Source of the DNA: Drosophila miranda
Lineage: Eukaryota > Arthropoda > Insecta > Diptera > Drosophilidae
DNA length: 64,000 nt
Assembly (NCBI RefSeq): GCF_003369915.1
Contig: NW_022881652.1
Location: 310,001 to 374,000 of the forward strand
Direction: 5' to 3'
Shown here: positions 1 to 10,210 of the stretch, one piece after another
Layout of the letters: every line of letters begins with the position of its first letter
How positions within the stretch are numbered: position 1 is the first letter of the stretch
Notes under the pieces: generated by a model
Told to the model about the DNA's origin: nothing
The model's database searches: none
The model's input: the letters and a program-made list of their open reading frames with translations, nothing else
Translations under genes and position numbers: made by a program

Positions 1-719
1 GGCTCGTTAGTCGCCCGACGTGTCATACCGCGTACAAAAGTGGCCGTGTGTCCATGGCTGGCCAGCATTTCGGTGATGTATTGAGTCTCAATACCCACGC
101 TACAAGGAGTGGAAACAGCAGCCGAGAGAGAGAGCGATCCCAATACCCACGCTCTACGAAGGAGAAGCAGCAGCCAGAACAAGAGCCACGAAGAAGGGAA
201 TAGTCGGATCTCTCCCACTCCGACCAGTGACGCCGATGTGATCAACAACTCTCCCCGGCCAGCCCGAAGCCAACGCCTACAAGGGAGACCGAGAGAGAGG
301 CCGCCGTCGCGAAACTGAGAGAGAGTTTTTCATTTAAAACAATGGGGGGAGCAACACCGGAACCAGATCCCACAGGAACCACGACGAGCATCACTAGCAT
401 TAATACCGACGTCACACGAAGGGGAAATGGTAGCCGAGAGCGATCTCAATACCCACGCTACAAGGAGGGGAAACAGCAGCCGAGGAACTCCAGCGCCACC
501 GCTCCTATACGCCATCTACTTATTTGTATATGTACTAAATTCAAATAATACATGCCATATTTTACATTTTACATGTAGTTGCAGTGTTTTTGGCTGAACA
601 ATGGGAAGGTAACACTAGTTAAAGTAGTGGTAGGTATTCGGTATTTTTTTATGCAAGTATTTTGAGTAAAGAAAGTTAAGGTAACACTAGACTTAACATT
701 AACATGTGTTTTCTTTTAC
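1..719. repeat. GA-rich ~50-bp degenerate tandem repeats, left end of host gene block copy 1
   Basis: A degenerate unit containing CAATACCCACGCT and a downstream GAAACAGCAGCCGAG recurs at about 91, 141 and 450; the first two are 50 bp apart. GAGAGAGA runs lie between them. The same sequence returns inverted at 47291-47815 and direct at 50691-51125 and 57420-58020. No credible coding frame was found. The segment opens with GGCTCGTTAGTCGCCCGACGTG, which recurs at about 1328 and 58500, so the block has been duplicated internally. Confidence 0.7.
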
Positions 720-749
720 AATGGATTGCGTCTTTTCAGTCCGTTCCCG

Positions 750-1062
750 TCCTCGGAGCGGGCTTCATATAAGTGGCGGCACAAGGCTGATCCTCATATC
801 AGCATCAGCATAGGCCCTGTAGTTGGCTGGGTGCGTACCGCCGCAACTTTGGCATTTAGCTGGGTGCGGTGGACGAAACCACCGCACTTTACACAGACGA
901 AGCCGCGTTGACAGAAGTTGTTAAACCGCCGCAACTTTGGCATTTAGCTGGGTGCGGTGGACGAAACCACCGCACTTTACACAGACGAAGCCGCGTTGAC
1001 AGAAGTTGTTAAACCACCGCAATTTTCGCATTTAGCTGGGTGCGGTGGACGAAACCACCTTG
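750..1062 (-). pseudogene. Degenerate Jockey-clade Gag zinc-knuckle fragment in 88-bp tandem repeats
   Basis: Read on the minus strand, each unit encodes a knuckle-like peptide (FCQRGFVCVKCGG) followed, after a frame change, by HPAKCQSCGGTHPANY. These match the second and third CCHC knuckles of Jockey-clade Gag proteins. The unit start CCGCAA recurs at 841, 929 and 1017, an exact 88-bp period. Frames are interrupted, so this is a fossil retroelement piece expanded as a minisatellite. The sequence differs clearly from the gag copies at 6-42 kb, so it comes from another family. Homologous tracts lie at 48050, 51160, 56930 and 58040. Confidence 0.65.
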
Positions 1063-1903
1063 TGTGTGGCTTAAGAAATCTTTGTGTTTTATGATTCTCT
1101 TTGTGGTTTGTGATTTGAATATATGTTTAGTGGCGCACAGAATTTTAATTTACATTGTCGAGAAAAGGAAATAAAGCTTGTCGGTAGTGGTTGGGAAGGG
1201 GAATGTGAATGTGTGTGGGGCGAGTTGGGAAAATGGCTGCTTGCCTTGGCGTCGGCATTTTAATGTATTCCTTATTGGCGTTAATTAAGAATTTTTAACA
1301 GTTTAGTTGGGCGGCAAACAAGTTAAGGGGCTCGTTAGTCGCCCGACGTGTCACACCGCTTCATCTGCCTCGTCGATCATCTGTAACTGTATCTGTATCT
1401 GTACAAAGGAGCCTAGAATTTCTTAGATCTGTGTTCTTCTACCATCCTCTACATGGATTGGTTCCACATTAATCCTAAAGATGCACAAATTTTATAGCTT
1501 GAACAAAAAAAAAAAAACACATACAATAATCGCATATCACATATTATGTTTTGTGTGGAGAGGGGGAGGGTTCCAAAGTATTTACACGGTCCAATGTTTG
1601 CACGGGTAATATAATGGAGATTCTCTTGGTAAAGATTTTATTCGTAATTTATTCGCCCAACTATCGAGAAAGACTCGCGTGTGCCGTACGATACGATCCA
1701 TTACGATACGATATCGTCTGTATATATATGTATGTATATTGATGTGTGCATATGTATGTACAATCCGAAGAGAGGATTATTCTTGTTTTGTTCTCTTTCC
1801 TAGATGATAATATCGTATCAGTGGTTCTGGAAGCGGGTGCTTAAACCTACGACGAAAGCTATAATCCAGTGGATGGGTCGGAATAGGTGTCCTGTTCCTC
1901 CGC
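1063..1903. other. Noncoding part of host gene block copy 1
   Basis: No supportable gene was seen. The tract holds a short CTGTAT microsatellite near 1385, an A-run at about 1506-1517, a GA-rich stretch near 1558, and a self-complementary-looking TACGATACGATCCATTACGATACGATAT near 1686. It recurs at 51421-52145 and 58231-59007, where GGGAGG copy number and short indels differ. The piece at 1328-1350 repeats the first bases of the window. Confidence 0.5.
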
Positions 1904-2460
1904 TCAGACATAGACCTCTCCTGTCTTGGCCTCGGGACTGTGTTTGGCGAGGGTTGAGGTAGCACTCGTGGCCGTTGCCGTTGCCGTGGCGCCGCTCTGG
2001 GGCAGGGCGATCGTGCCACCGGATGAAGAGTTGTCCACTGTATCCACTGTGGGGGCTCCTGCCGAACGCACCGAGGAGCGCACTGTGGGGTCCTGCAGGT
2101 TGAAGCTCAGACTGAAGCTGTTGTTCCGCGAAATGTTGCCGTTGCCGCTGCCGTTCAGGGGCTTCACGGACAGGAGGGCCGTGGTGGTGATGCCGCCGCC
2201 GCCGCCTGCACCCGGCCCCACGGTCATGCCGTTGCTGGAGCCACTGTTGCTGTAGCCGTCCTGCTCCTGGGCCAGGTCCACGATGGACAGGGACGAGGGG
2301 AAGCGCTGAATGGAGAGCGAGACGGGGATCGTGGTGATGACGTCATTGGGCTCGTAGCCACTGGCCGTTGTCGTGATGGTCGGCAGCTGGGCGTTCGCAG
2401 CGATGGGAAGGATGCTCAGGGTCCCCGTGGGAATGGTGTACCCGCCGCCGCTGCTGTGGC
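1904..2460 (-). pseudogene. Ser/Gly/Thr-rich exon fragment of an unrecognised host gene, copy 1
   Basis: The minus strand encodes a low-complexity, Ser/Thr/Gly-rich segment with a poly-Gly stretch, ending KTGEVYV then stop. The last four residues (EVYV) resemble a PDZ-binding C-terminus. I do not recognise the protein. In the copy at 52146-52706 the frame is open from an ATG for 186 codons. Here one T is lost near that ATG (GCTGCTGTGGCC against GCTGCTGTTGGCC), so the reading frame is displaced upstream. Next to it, upstream on the same strand, lies an Mdr65-like first exon, and the two are not joined in frame. This is probably a gene fragment carried along in the block. Confidence 0.5.
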
Positions 2461-2477
2461 CATCGCCCGGTACTCAC

Positions 2478-2696
2478 TGCTGTGAACTCGCTGTAAATGA
2501 TGACCACTGCGGGCAGGGTCAACGCCTTGACGCAGCACATGAGGAACCCAAAGAAGAGCCACGCGATCTCCCCGCAGGTGGAGAAGCGAAAGAGCTGCAG
2601 GAAGCCGATCGGCTGTGTGGGCTCCAGTCCTGCGGCCACCGGCGCCTCATCCAGGGACTTGCCATCGGTTGTCGTCGTGCCAGAAGCCTCGTCCAT
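2478..2696 (-). pseudogene. Mdr65: Mdr65-like ABC transporter exon 1 fragment, copy 1
   Basis: An ATG at 2696 opens 73 codons ending EFTA, followed immediately by a good splice donor (GTGAGT at 2472-2477). The peptide includes GLEPTQPIGFLQLFRFST and ALTLPAVVIIYSEFT, which match the cytoplasmic N-terminus and start of the first membrane helix of fly Mdr65, an ABCB-type (P-glycoprotein) efflux pump. The next Mdr65 exon is absent: beyond the donor only a few bases remain before the unrelated Ser/Gly-rich fragment. No nucleotide-binding domain or further helices exist here, so no transporter can be made. Copies 1 and 2 share an intron deletion that copies 4 and 5 lack. Confidence 0.72.
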
Positions 2697-3453
2697 CTAT
2701 CGGTACGACGAAGGACGGAGGAATAGTGTTACTCAAGCCAAGACCCGCGATTTATTCACAGACACGGACAGAGACAGACGGCACGTAAAGGTTAATTTAA
2801 TTACTGCCACACTCTCAGAGGCATGTATCTGTATCTGTGGCTGTGGCAAGGGTACAGCAGCTACTTTGTATCTTTTGCCATAGTTCTCTCTCATTGACCC
2901 GCGGGGTTAACGAGTAATAGAATCTACCGTTTATTATTGGACATTCCAACGCCAATTTGGAGCGATTCGATTCGATTCCCTTTCAGAGGCCCGTACAGAA
3001 ATCTGTATGGCGCCATTCGCCCCTGCCCCCTCTCCTTGTCGTGGGATGGATGATCACCTTTTAATTGATTTTCAACACTTTGATCCTTCAGATACTGTAT
3101 CTATGCACTGATTTCTGCAGAAGATCCGTTACTGCTCACTCGGACCGCCCAAGCGCGACTGCTGGAACACCGTCCGCGGAGCCACCCATTTATGTTGATT
3201 CCCCGATGTGGATGCTGGACAGAGTACTCGGGCTTGGGCATGAGTACTCGTGAGTGTATCGTATCAATCGCTCGCTTTGGGGTTCACAATTCTAATTGAT
3301 CTCCGCTTTCCGCTCTTGGGGTAGGTTCCGCCGAAAGAGGCGCTTCAATTTACAATGAGAGCAAAAGAGACATTCTGTAGAGGGTTTTTCTTTTCTTTGC
3401 TTTTCTTTTCTTTATTCTTTTTCTTTCATTTGGAGGGTGGAAGGTGCAACAAT
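2697..3453. other. Mdr65-like 5' flank and geneK 3' flank, copy 1
   Basis: The tract carries the upstream region of the Mdr65-like exon (minus strand), an imperfect GATTC repeat near 2966, an inverted GAGTACTC pair near 3225-3250, and the polypurine 3' flank of geneK. That flank contains AATAAA on the minus strand just after the geneK stop, a plausible poly(A) signal. No independent gene was found. The tract is repeated in blocks 2, 4 and 5. Confidence 0.5.
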
Positions 3454-4158
3454 CTAAAACGGAGGCAGACTCTTGAGCCTCCTGCTGGTGCGCAGCACGA
3501 ATGGTGCCGGCTGATTTGTACCGGCATTTCCTCCAGCGGGAACGACTTCGGGAGCAGCTACGGGAGCGACTGCGGGAGCGACTCCGACCGACTCGCCTTC
3601 ATCGTCCGAGCCCCCGAGCATTACGCTGTCCAAAGTAGTGCGGGACGCCCGCAGTGTCATCATGTGCCGGGTGCTGCGTTCGCCCAAGGTGTTGCGCACC
3701 TTCAGGCAGCTCTTCTGCGACAGGGTTCTTTTTTTTTCGCCCGTACCCAGGGCGAGGACGCGGCGCTGGCACTCGCCGAATGCCACGGCATGGCTGCTGG
3801 TGGGCCCGTCGTCCTCATTGCCGGGCCGTTCAAAAATCGTCTCGAGACCGGTGGGCCTCGACTTTGCGATGGTCTGCGATGGCGCCTGAGAACCGGTGGT
3901 CGGCGTCAGGCTGGGCTTCTTGGCCAGGCGGCTGGGACTAAGACTGGGCCTGGCGGCGCTCTGGCTCTTGCTCTTGCAGGCGCGCGGCGTCATTTGGCGC
4001 CGAACCATAGTCGCGGTTGCCACAGATCCTGTATCCCCCGGTATACTCCCGGCTGAAATGAGACGAAATGAGAAATGAGTTACGACTGTCCGATGGCCGC
4101 AGAACCGAGTACTTCCTTTACCTTTAGCTTTGCCTTCAAGTTTTTCCTTTGCAGGCAT
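3454..4158 (-). CDS. geneK copy 1: small basic Ser/Thr-rich protein of unknown function, two exons, intact
   Basis: Exon 1 is 4158-4122 (ATG, 37 nt). The intron is 4121-4053 (69 nt; GTAAAGG donor, TTTCAG acceptor). Exon 2 is 4052-3454 and ends in TAG. Joined, they give 636 nt, or 211 residues. The protein begins with a Lys-rich segment (MPAKEKLEGKAKAG) and has a basic Ser/Pro region, a central FGECQRRVLALG motif, an acidic GGSDDEGE patch, an Ala/Val/Pro stretch and a basic tail ending RRLKSLPPF. The open frame, the typical fly short intron and AATAAA after the stop suggest a functional gene or recent copy. I do not recognise the family. It lies directly upstream, same strand, of the Mdr65-like fragment. 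The promoter is cut off at about 4217, where retroelement block T begins, so this copy may be silent. Confidence 0.6.
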   Translation of the reverse strand: MPAKEKLEGKAKGKGSTRFCGHRTVVTHFSFRLISAGSIPGDTGSVATATMVRRQMTPRACKSKSQSAARPSLSPSRLAKKPSLTPTTGSQAPSQTIAKSRPTGLETIFERPGNEDDGPTSSHAVAFGECQRRVLALGTGEKKRTLSQKSCLKVRNTLGERSTRHMMTLRASRTTLDSVMLGGSDDEGESVGVAPAVAPVAAPEVVPAGGNAGTNQPAPFVLRTSRRLKSLPPF

Positions 4159-4217
4159 TTCTCGTATCTTTTTCCGGCTTTTCCGTCTCCTGGGTAAACC
4201 TTTCGACTTCTCAAACG

Positions 4218-5219
4218 AGGGAAAAAGAGAGAGACACAAAATATGCGGCACTAAACCTCGAACACGTCTCGACTCCACAACGTTCACGACACGACTTTTC
4301 CTTTGGACAGAGACCCAGACTCGAGACCAATCCACGATCGGGGCAAAAGGCTCCAAAAGTACGAATTGTCAAGAGGGGGGAGGGGGGACTCGTCAAGTGT
4401 GTGTAATAGTGTGTCAAGTGTGTGTGTGTGTGTGTGTGGTGTGAGTCAAGAATGTAAAGTGGGTCCACGCTCAAAAGTATGCTGTCTCTTCCCTTTGTAG
4501 TTCCCCCTAACTTAAAAATTTGATTTGCAATCCCCTGTGAGTTCGTCAACTTGATGTTTTGTTGGCTGTAATGCGGTGTGTGGTCTTCAGTCCCCTCTAC
4601 TACCCTTGCCGCCTGCTGAGGGCAGACGACTAGGAATGTATCATGTACATGTGGGCGGGCAGTTTATAGGGGGCGTAATTGTTTTATGCGAAGACTAGCA
4701 TTTTTGGCTCAATTTAGGCCGTAGTGGTGGTGGTATGGCGGCAACTGATGCTGATTTGAAAGTCGATTTGAAACCGATAATCAATTGTCAGCACCGTTGC
4801 CGCCGAAGATTTTTATCACAGATTGTAATAATTTTGTAGTGGGGTGTCGTAGAACCGCACTAATTACGAAAATAACAATGGGGGGGGGGGGGGAAGAAGA
4901 GGTTAAAGAAATGAGATCGAAAATTCAGAAAATGCAGTGTTGCAACACGTAGTCAATTAAAGAATAGATAAAGAGAAAAGGTAAACAATGCAGGTGCTTT
5001 GCGTGGAAAATAAAAAAAAGAGAGACAAGCACTTGCAGAAATAACAATACAGATAAGTAGTAGACTGGAGTGAAGACGACGGAAAAACAGGTAATAAAAG
5101 AGATACTACACTGGAACAAAGACGAGACAAAACAGGTACAATTGATTTACGTTAACAATATTACAATAAACATAACAATTTAAAATAATGTCTATATCTT
5201 TTTTTTTCTATAATTACAG
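4218..5219 (-). repeat. Block T copy 1: distal 3' noncoding part of the gag-only element
   Basis: This is a noncoding repeat present eight times. In the plus direction it runs from GAAAAAGAGAGACAC through a (GT)n tract (about 4398-4437), a unique segment with CTGCTGAGGGCAGACGACTAGG, and a G-run near 4879-4893, to a polypyrimidine-CAG just before block S. It lies downstream of gag in the gag orientation, so I interpret it as 3'UTR-like. The edge at about 4217 is abrupt within the geneK upstream region, with no oligo(A) there. Confidence 0.6.
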
Positions 5220-6285
5220 GGAAGACAAGAAACAGCGGAGCATCGGCCGGCATAGCAAAACACAATGCTTGTAAAGACATTGCGTTGCATACCGGCCGAC
5301 CCCGTCGTCCCCCCTGGTCGTCGAAATTGGCGTCATCCGAAGTCGTCAGAAGTAGGTGCAATTAGCACCTCGTCGTCGTCGTTGTGGCTGTGGCTGCCCT
5401 CTTGGAGAACCAGTGGCACTGGTCCGGCCACCAGCTGGGAGCCAGGAGTAGACGGCACACATATTACTGTGGCGACACGGGTCCGGCCGCCAAAGTGAAA
5501 TGGATGTGAGTGTGTGTGTGCGTCGGCAATTGTGGCCCTAATGTAGAGCGAGTGGCACTGGTCCGGCCACCAGCTGGGAGCCAGGAGTAGATGGCACACA
5601 TTTTACTGTGGCGACACGGGTCCGGCCGCCAAAGTGAAATGGATGTGAGTGTGTGTGTGCGTCGGCAATTGTGGCCCTAATGTAGAGCGAGTGGCACTGG
5701 TCCGGCCACCAGCTGTGGGCAATGGCGGACAACGACACACCTACTCGAACGGCACAGGTCCGGCCGCCCAAGTGTAATGGATGTTTGTGTGTGTGTGTGT
5801 ATTTCCATTCCAGGTACACATGGCACTCTGAATGCCACGGCACCTGGTTCCAGCAACCAGTTGAGGGCAATGGCGGACATGACACACCTACTCGATCGGC
5901 ACAGGTCCGGCCGCCCAAGTGTAATGGATGTTTGTGTGTGTGCGTCTGTGTAGCGGAGAGTATTGTCGGTGTCATTTTAATCGTAATTGCAGCTGATTAA
6001 TTTCTTGCTTTTCCTTTGCAGCTCCTTTGGTACTCTGAATGCCGTTGGCACTGGATCCGGCCACCAACTAAGGACGATGGCGGACACGACACACCTACTC
6101 GAACGGCACAGGTCCGGCCGCCCAAGTGTAATGGGTGTTTGTGTGTGTGTGTGTATTTCCATTGCAGGTACACATGGCACTCTGAATGCTTTGATGGCGG
6201 CAGCGTCCGTTGTTCATTTTTGTTGTGGCATGCGAGTGATATGCATTTGTCATTTAATCCAATGCAGTGGCAGAGATGTGTCCAA
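5220..6285 (-). repeat. Block S copy 1: ~139-bp tandem modules downstream of gag
   Basis: GTCCGGCCGCC recurs at 5481, 5620, 5758, 5904 and 6112, giving spacings of 139, 138, 146 and 208 bp. Each module has a constant GGCACTGGTCCGGCCACCAG core and a variable spacer with (GT)n. Some spacers contain plus-strand splice-acceptor-like tracts (TTTCCATTCCAG, CCTTTGCAG). The block sits between the gag stop and block T in every unit. Reading frames on both strands are side effects of the repeat; I see no protein family in them. Confidence 0.65.
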
Positions 6286-8912
6286 TTAGTACACAGCGTT
6301 CCAGGATATCTGGTTGTCAAGATGGTACCTCATGTTGCGGGCGTAGGCCTTAATGTCATCCATGGAGTCGTCATCTTTCCACATCTCATCGTCATCATTT
6401 TCTTCATCCATTTCAGGATCCGTCTCTGGAATGGCGGCTGGCGTTGGCCCTAACGGTTTTTGTGGTGGCTGTGATCGTGGTGGTTTCTTTGACCGCCTGG
6501 CTGCTGGAGCTGGGGCAACCACTGTTGCTGCAACTGCTGGAGTTGCCGTCACTGCCTGGGATTGGATGAGCGAGGTGAGTAGTGACATCGTCACTTCCAG
6601 CCTCTTTTCCAATCGCGTCATCCTCTGCGTATTCTCCAACAGTGCCTGGCTGCAGGATCCTTCGAAAGATTGGCGTTTCGGCTGCATCTTCTGCCGGGAG
6701 CGGTTGTTGGCAAACTGCTGCTGCTGCTGCTGTCACTGTTGTTGTTCGCGCTGCGGCTGCTGTTGCAGCTGCTGTAGCTGCTGCTGTTGTGGTGCCTGGG
6801 AACGGCTCAATGGCTGCTCTGGACGTCGTCGCCCAGTGCGTGGGCCAGAGGCAGCAGGCGTCTGTTTTTTTGTCTGAATTGGCTGCTGCTGCTTCTGCTT
6901 CTGCTGATGTTGTTGTCCTCTTCGTCGCCCAGAAGAGGAGACATTGAGTGGCGTCCATGCTGCCTGCTGCTGCTGCTGTCCGCGCCAGGGATTGGCTGGC
7001 GTTTGAGCTGGCTGTTGCTGCTGCTGCTGTCGGCGCCCTGGATGTGCTGGTGTTGTTTTTGCTGGTGGCTGCTGCTCTGGCAATGGCTGCAGAAGCGAGC
7101 TGCGCTTGCGACGCAAACTCCTGCATGGCCACTCGGTGCGACAGAAGGCGGCCCCTTGCTGCCTTGAATGCCGGACATCCCTTGTAGGCGCTGATGTGGG
7201 CGCCCTGGCAATTGGCGCATTTAGGGGCGTCTGCCCTTGGCTTGGCACATGCCGTGGACGCGTGGGCACCCGCACACTTCATACAGACGAATGAGCGCCT
7301 GCAGTAGGTGCGGGTGTGCCCAAAAGCCTGACATCTGTGGCACTGGGCTGGGTCCATCGGCTTGGCCTGCCTCTCAACGATCACCAACTGGTTGCCCAGC
7401 TGGGTTAATTGGAGGACATCGTGGTGGCTTTCATCCGGCTTGGGGGCTATCTCCAACTCGAACTGGTCGAGTGGCTGTCCATCGGATCTCGCTTTGAAGG
7501 CTCTAATAAATTTAACTGAATAGCCCAGTTCGGCCATCTGATTTGTTATTAGTTGGGTGCTTGTGGAGTGGTGGAGATCTCGCACGACGATCCGTAGCCC
7601 ACGGTCACTCTTGTGCTAGTGTGTGTAGTGGCCAGTCATCGCCTCGTTGCCGCCGCCATCGCCCAGGATTGCCATGATGGCATCCCTGGTAGCCATGTCG
7701 CGGGCCTGGATACGGACACCATTGCGGCTGATGAGCTTGGTGTGATAGCTACTGTTGCCCACCCTCGGGTCATTCTGCAGCTTGTCCAGAATGGGCATAA
7801 TGTCGGGGACAGCTGGCAGAATGATGGGGGGGGGGAATAATTGTCGTTGGTTGGTGCTGTCGCTGCAGCATCCGAATTTGTCTGGCATTGGGCATACTCA
7901 GGGAGGGCAGCTGGAGCAGCCCAACGCCGCCGCCGCTGCTGCTGCTGTGGGTTCCTGTGCCGCAACTACTAGTTGCATTTGCAGGTGAGTGAGGTAGAGC
8001 TAGTGGAGCATTGGCAGTGGCAGGGGCAGGGGCAGGGGCGGGGGCGGGGGCAGGGGCATTTTGTGTTATTGGCGGTTTTGCTGGTTTGATTGTTGGTGAT
8101 GATGGGGATGGTTTTGAATTTGGGGGATATGGGATTTGCTTGCCTGTTGGTTGGTACTTTCCCGGAGTCGTCGTTTGGCCGATGCATGATTGGCATCCAA
8201 ATTGTCGTCGTCATCGTCGTCATCAAACTCAACAACCATGACATCACTGTCATCGGTATTGGCTGTTTGTTGCCGTTGGCTGATGTTGTTGTTTTTGATG
8301 TTGATGTGATTGCTGCTGCTGATGTTCCTCTGTCGGCGGTGGTGGGGGGGGTCCGCCTGTTAACATTGCTGTTAACAGGCATCGTCGTCTGGCTGCCGAC
8401 GTAATTGTAGTTGTCGTTTTTGTGTTTGATGTCGCTGTTTGTGTGCTGATGTATGTCATCATTGTATTTGTGGTTGTGGTTGTGGTATTGGCTGTGTGCA
8501 TTGCATTTGGAACCGCTGCTGTGGCCGATCGAGCGGGGTTTGTGCCATGGCTGCGGTTCGAGTTCGAACTCTCTCCCGAACGGGCACTCGAACACGAATC
8601 TTTTGTTGGCTGCTGTTCGTGCAGAGGCTGCTCGAGTGCCCTCTCGTACTGTCGCTGGTACGAGGTCGTTACCCGCTCTCTTTGCGCCTTCTCTCGCTTC
8701 TTGCTGTTTCCGGCTCTCTCCACACCATGCATCGGCATACGGTGCATCGATACGTGTCTGTGTGTGTTGGAGTGTGGGAAGCGGAATTATTGGCGCGCTT
8801 GGTACCGCTTGGCTTGGCTTGGCTTGACATTGCGGTGCTTTGGCTGACGCCGCTGCCGCTGCGGACGCCGCCAATGCCTCAAGCCGGCGACTACCGCTGC
8901 TGCTGCTGATGG

Positions 8913-8949
<37 letters not shown>

Positions 8950-9350
8950 TTCCTGGGTATGGACCGCCTCCACCCAGTCGCCGATCTGGAACTGCTCCTG
9001 GCTGGTGAGATTGGGAATGGCCGCCCAGCTGTTGGGGCAGGGCAGGTCGGGGTCGGGGATGGGGCTTGTGACCGGAGTGGCCGTGATGGTGGTGTCGGCA
9101 TGGTATGTGGTCCTCACATACCCGGTAATGGTGGCTGGAGCCGGTCCAGGAATTGGAGGAAGTGCCTCCAACCAGGTGGCGGAGTCGGTGGATTGGCGTC
9201 TCAGTATCGCTGCGTTTGCCACGGTGCCGGTGCGCTGTCGGCGCTGTCGGAGCTGGCAGTGGAAATGGCTGATTTGGGGCGATCCCTGGCTGTGACGCCG
9301 TGTGGTCCTCGTCGTCGTCGTCCTCTTCTGGCAGTGGATCCGCGTGGCAT
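6286..9350 (-). pseudogene. gag copy 1, Jockey-clade telomere-type (HeT-A-like) non-LTR Gag, frame-broken
   Basis: ATG at 9350 (MPRGSTARRGRRRRG) and stop at 6286 (ending NQISWNAVY) bracket about 1000 codons. The order is: Arg-rich start; low-complexity Gln/Ser/Thr/Pro region; an acidic segment; a region with MPILDKLQNDPRVG; then RDLHHSTST and three zinc knuckles (CX2CX4HX4C, CX2CX3HX4C, CX2CX3HX6C); a Gln-rich stretch; and a helical C-terminus with TRLEKRLEVTMSLL. The Gag should bind RNA and self-assemble. No RT follows; instead comes a long noncoding tail (S, T), as in HeT-A. Breaks: several frameshifts in the N-terminal half, one at a G-run near 7829, and an in-frame TAG at 7617-7619 shared with other copies. 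The 5'UTR is cut at about 9378, where block T of the next unit starts. Confidence 0.75.
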
Positions 9351-9378
9351 AGCTGCGCTGGATTGGCTTTGGTTGGAT

Positions 9379-10210
9379 GGGAAAATGGAAAAAGAGAGAC
9401 ACAAAATATTCGGCACTTTGACGGAGGGACTAAACTAAACCTCGAACACGTCTCGACTCCACAACGTTCACGACACGACTTTTCCTTTGGACAGAGACCC
9501 AGACTCGAGACCAATCCACGATCGGGGCAAAAGGCTCCAAAAGTACGAATTGTCAAGATGGTGGAGGGGGGACTCGTCAAGTGTGTGTAATAGTGTGTCA
9601 AGTGTGTGTGTGTGTGTGTGTGTGGTGTGAGTCAAGAAAGTAAAGTGGGGCCACGCTCGAAAGTATGCTGTCTCTTCTTTGTAATTCTCCCTAACTTAAA
9701 ATTTGATTTGCAATCCCCTGTGAGTTCGTCAACTTGATGTTTTGTTGGCTGTAATGCGATGTGTGGTCTTCAGTCCCCTCTACTACCCTTGCCGCCTGCT
9801 GAGGGCAGACGACTAGGAATGTAGCATGTACATGTGGGCGGGCAGTTTATAGGGGGCGTAATTGTTTTATGCGAAGACTAGCATTTTTGGCTCAATTTAG
9901 GCCGTAGTGATGGTGGTGTGGCGGCAACTGATGCTGATTTGAAAGTCGATTTGAAACCGATAATCAATTGTCAGCACCGTTGCCGCCGAAGATTTTTATC
10001 ACAGATTGTAATATTTTTGTAGTGGGGTGTCGGAGAACCGCACTAATTACGAAAATAACAATGGGGGGGGGGGGAAGAAGGGGTTAAAGAAATAAGATCG
10101 AAAATTCAGAAAGTGCAGTGTTGCAACACGTAGTCAATTGAGGAATAGATAAAGAGAAAAAGGTAAACAATGCAGGTGCTTTGCGTGGAAAATAAGAGGA
10201 AATACACTAA
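9379..10210 (-). repeat. Block T copy 2 (first part)
   Basis: Homologous to 4218-5219, including the (GT)n tract near 9604 and a G-run near 10063. It abuts the truncated gag copy 1 5' end directly, which gives a head-to-tail unit arrangement. The last bases (AAGAGGAAATACACTAAAAT) are the insertion site of the INE-1-like element that follows. Confidence 0.6.

Noticed and set aside
3355-4056. 233-codon plus-strand ORF opposite geneK, with a hydrophobic start
   Set aside because: It is the antisense of exon 2 and of the purine-rich 3' flank; geneK has splice sites and a poly(A) signal on the other strand, and this frame contains none.
5538-5975. Minus-strand ORFs with HTHTHKHPLHLGGRT repeats
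   Set aside because: They arise from (CA)n and the GGCCGG cores of block S, are not conserved as frames, and resemble no known protein.
5220-6285. CRISPR-like array from regular spacing of repeats in block S
   Set aside because: The repeat units are long, the spacers are themselves repeated families, and all context is eukaryotic.
6810-7100. Leu/Cys-rich plus-strand ORFs that look like membrane or Cys-rich peptides
   Set aside because: They are the reverse complement of CAG-rich Gln codons in gag.
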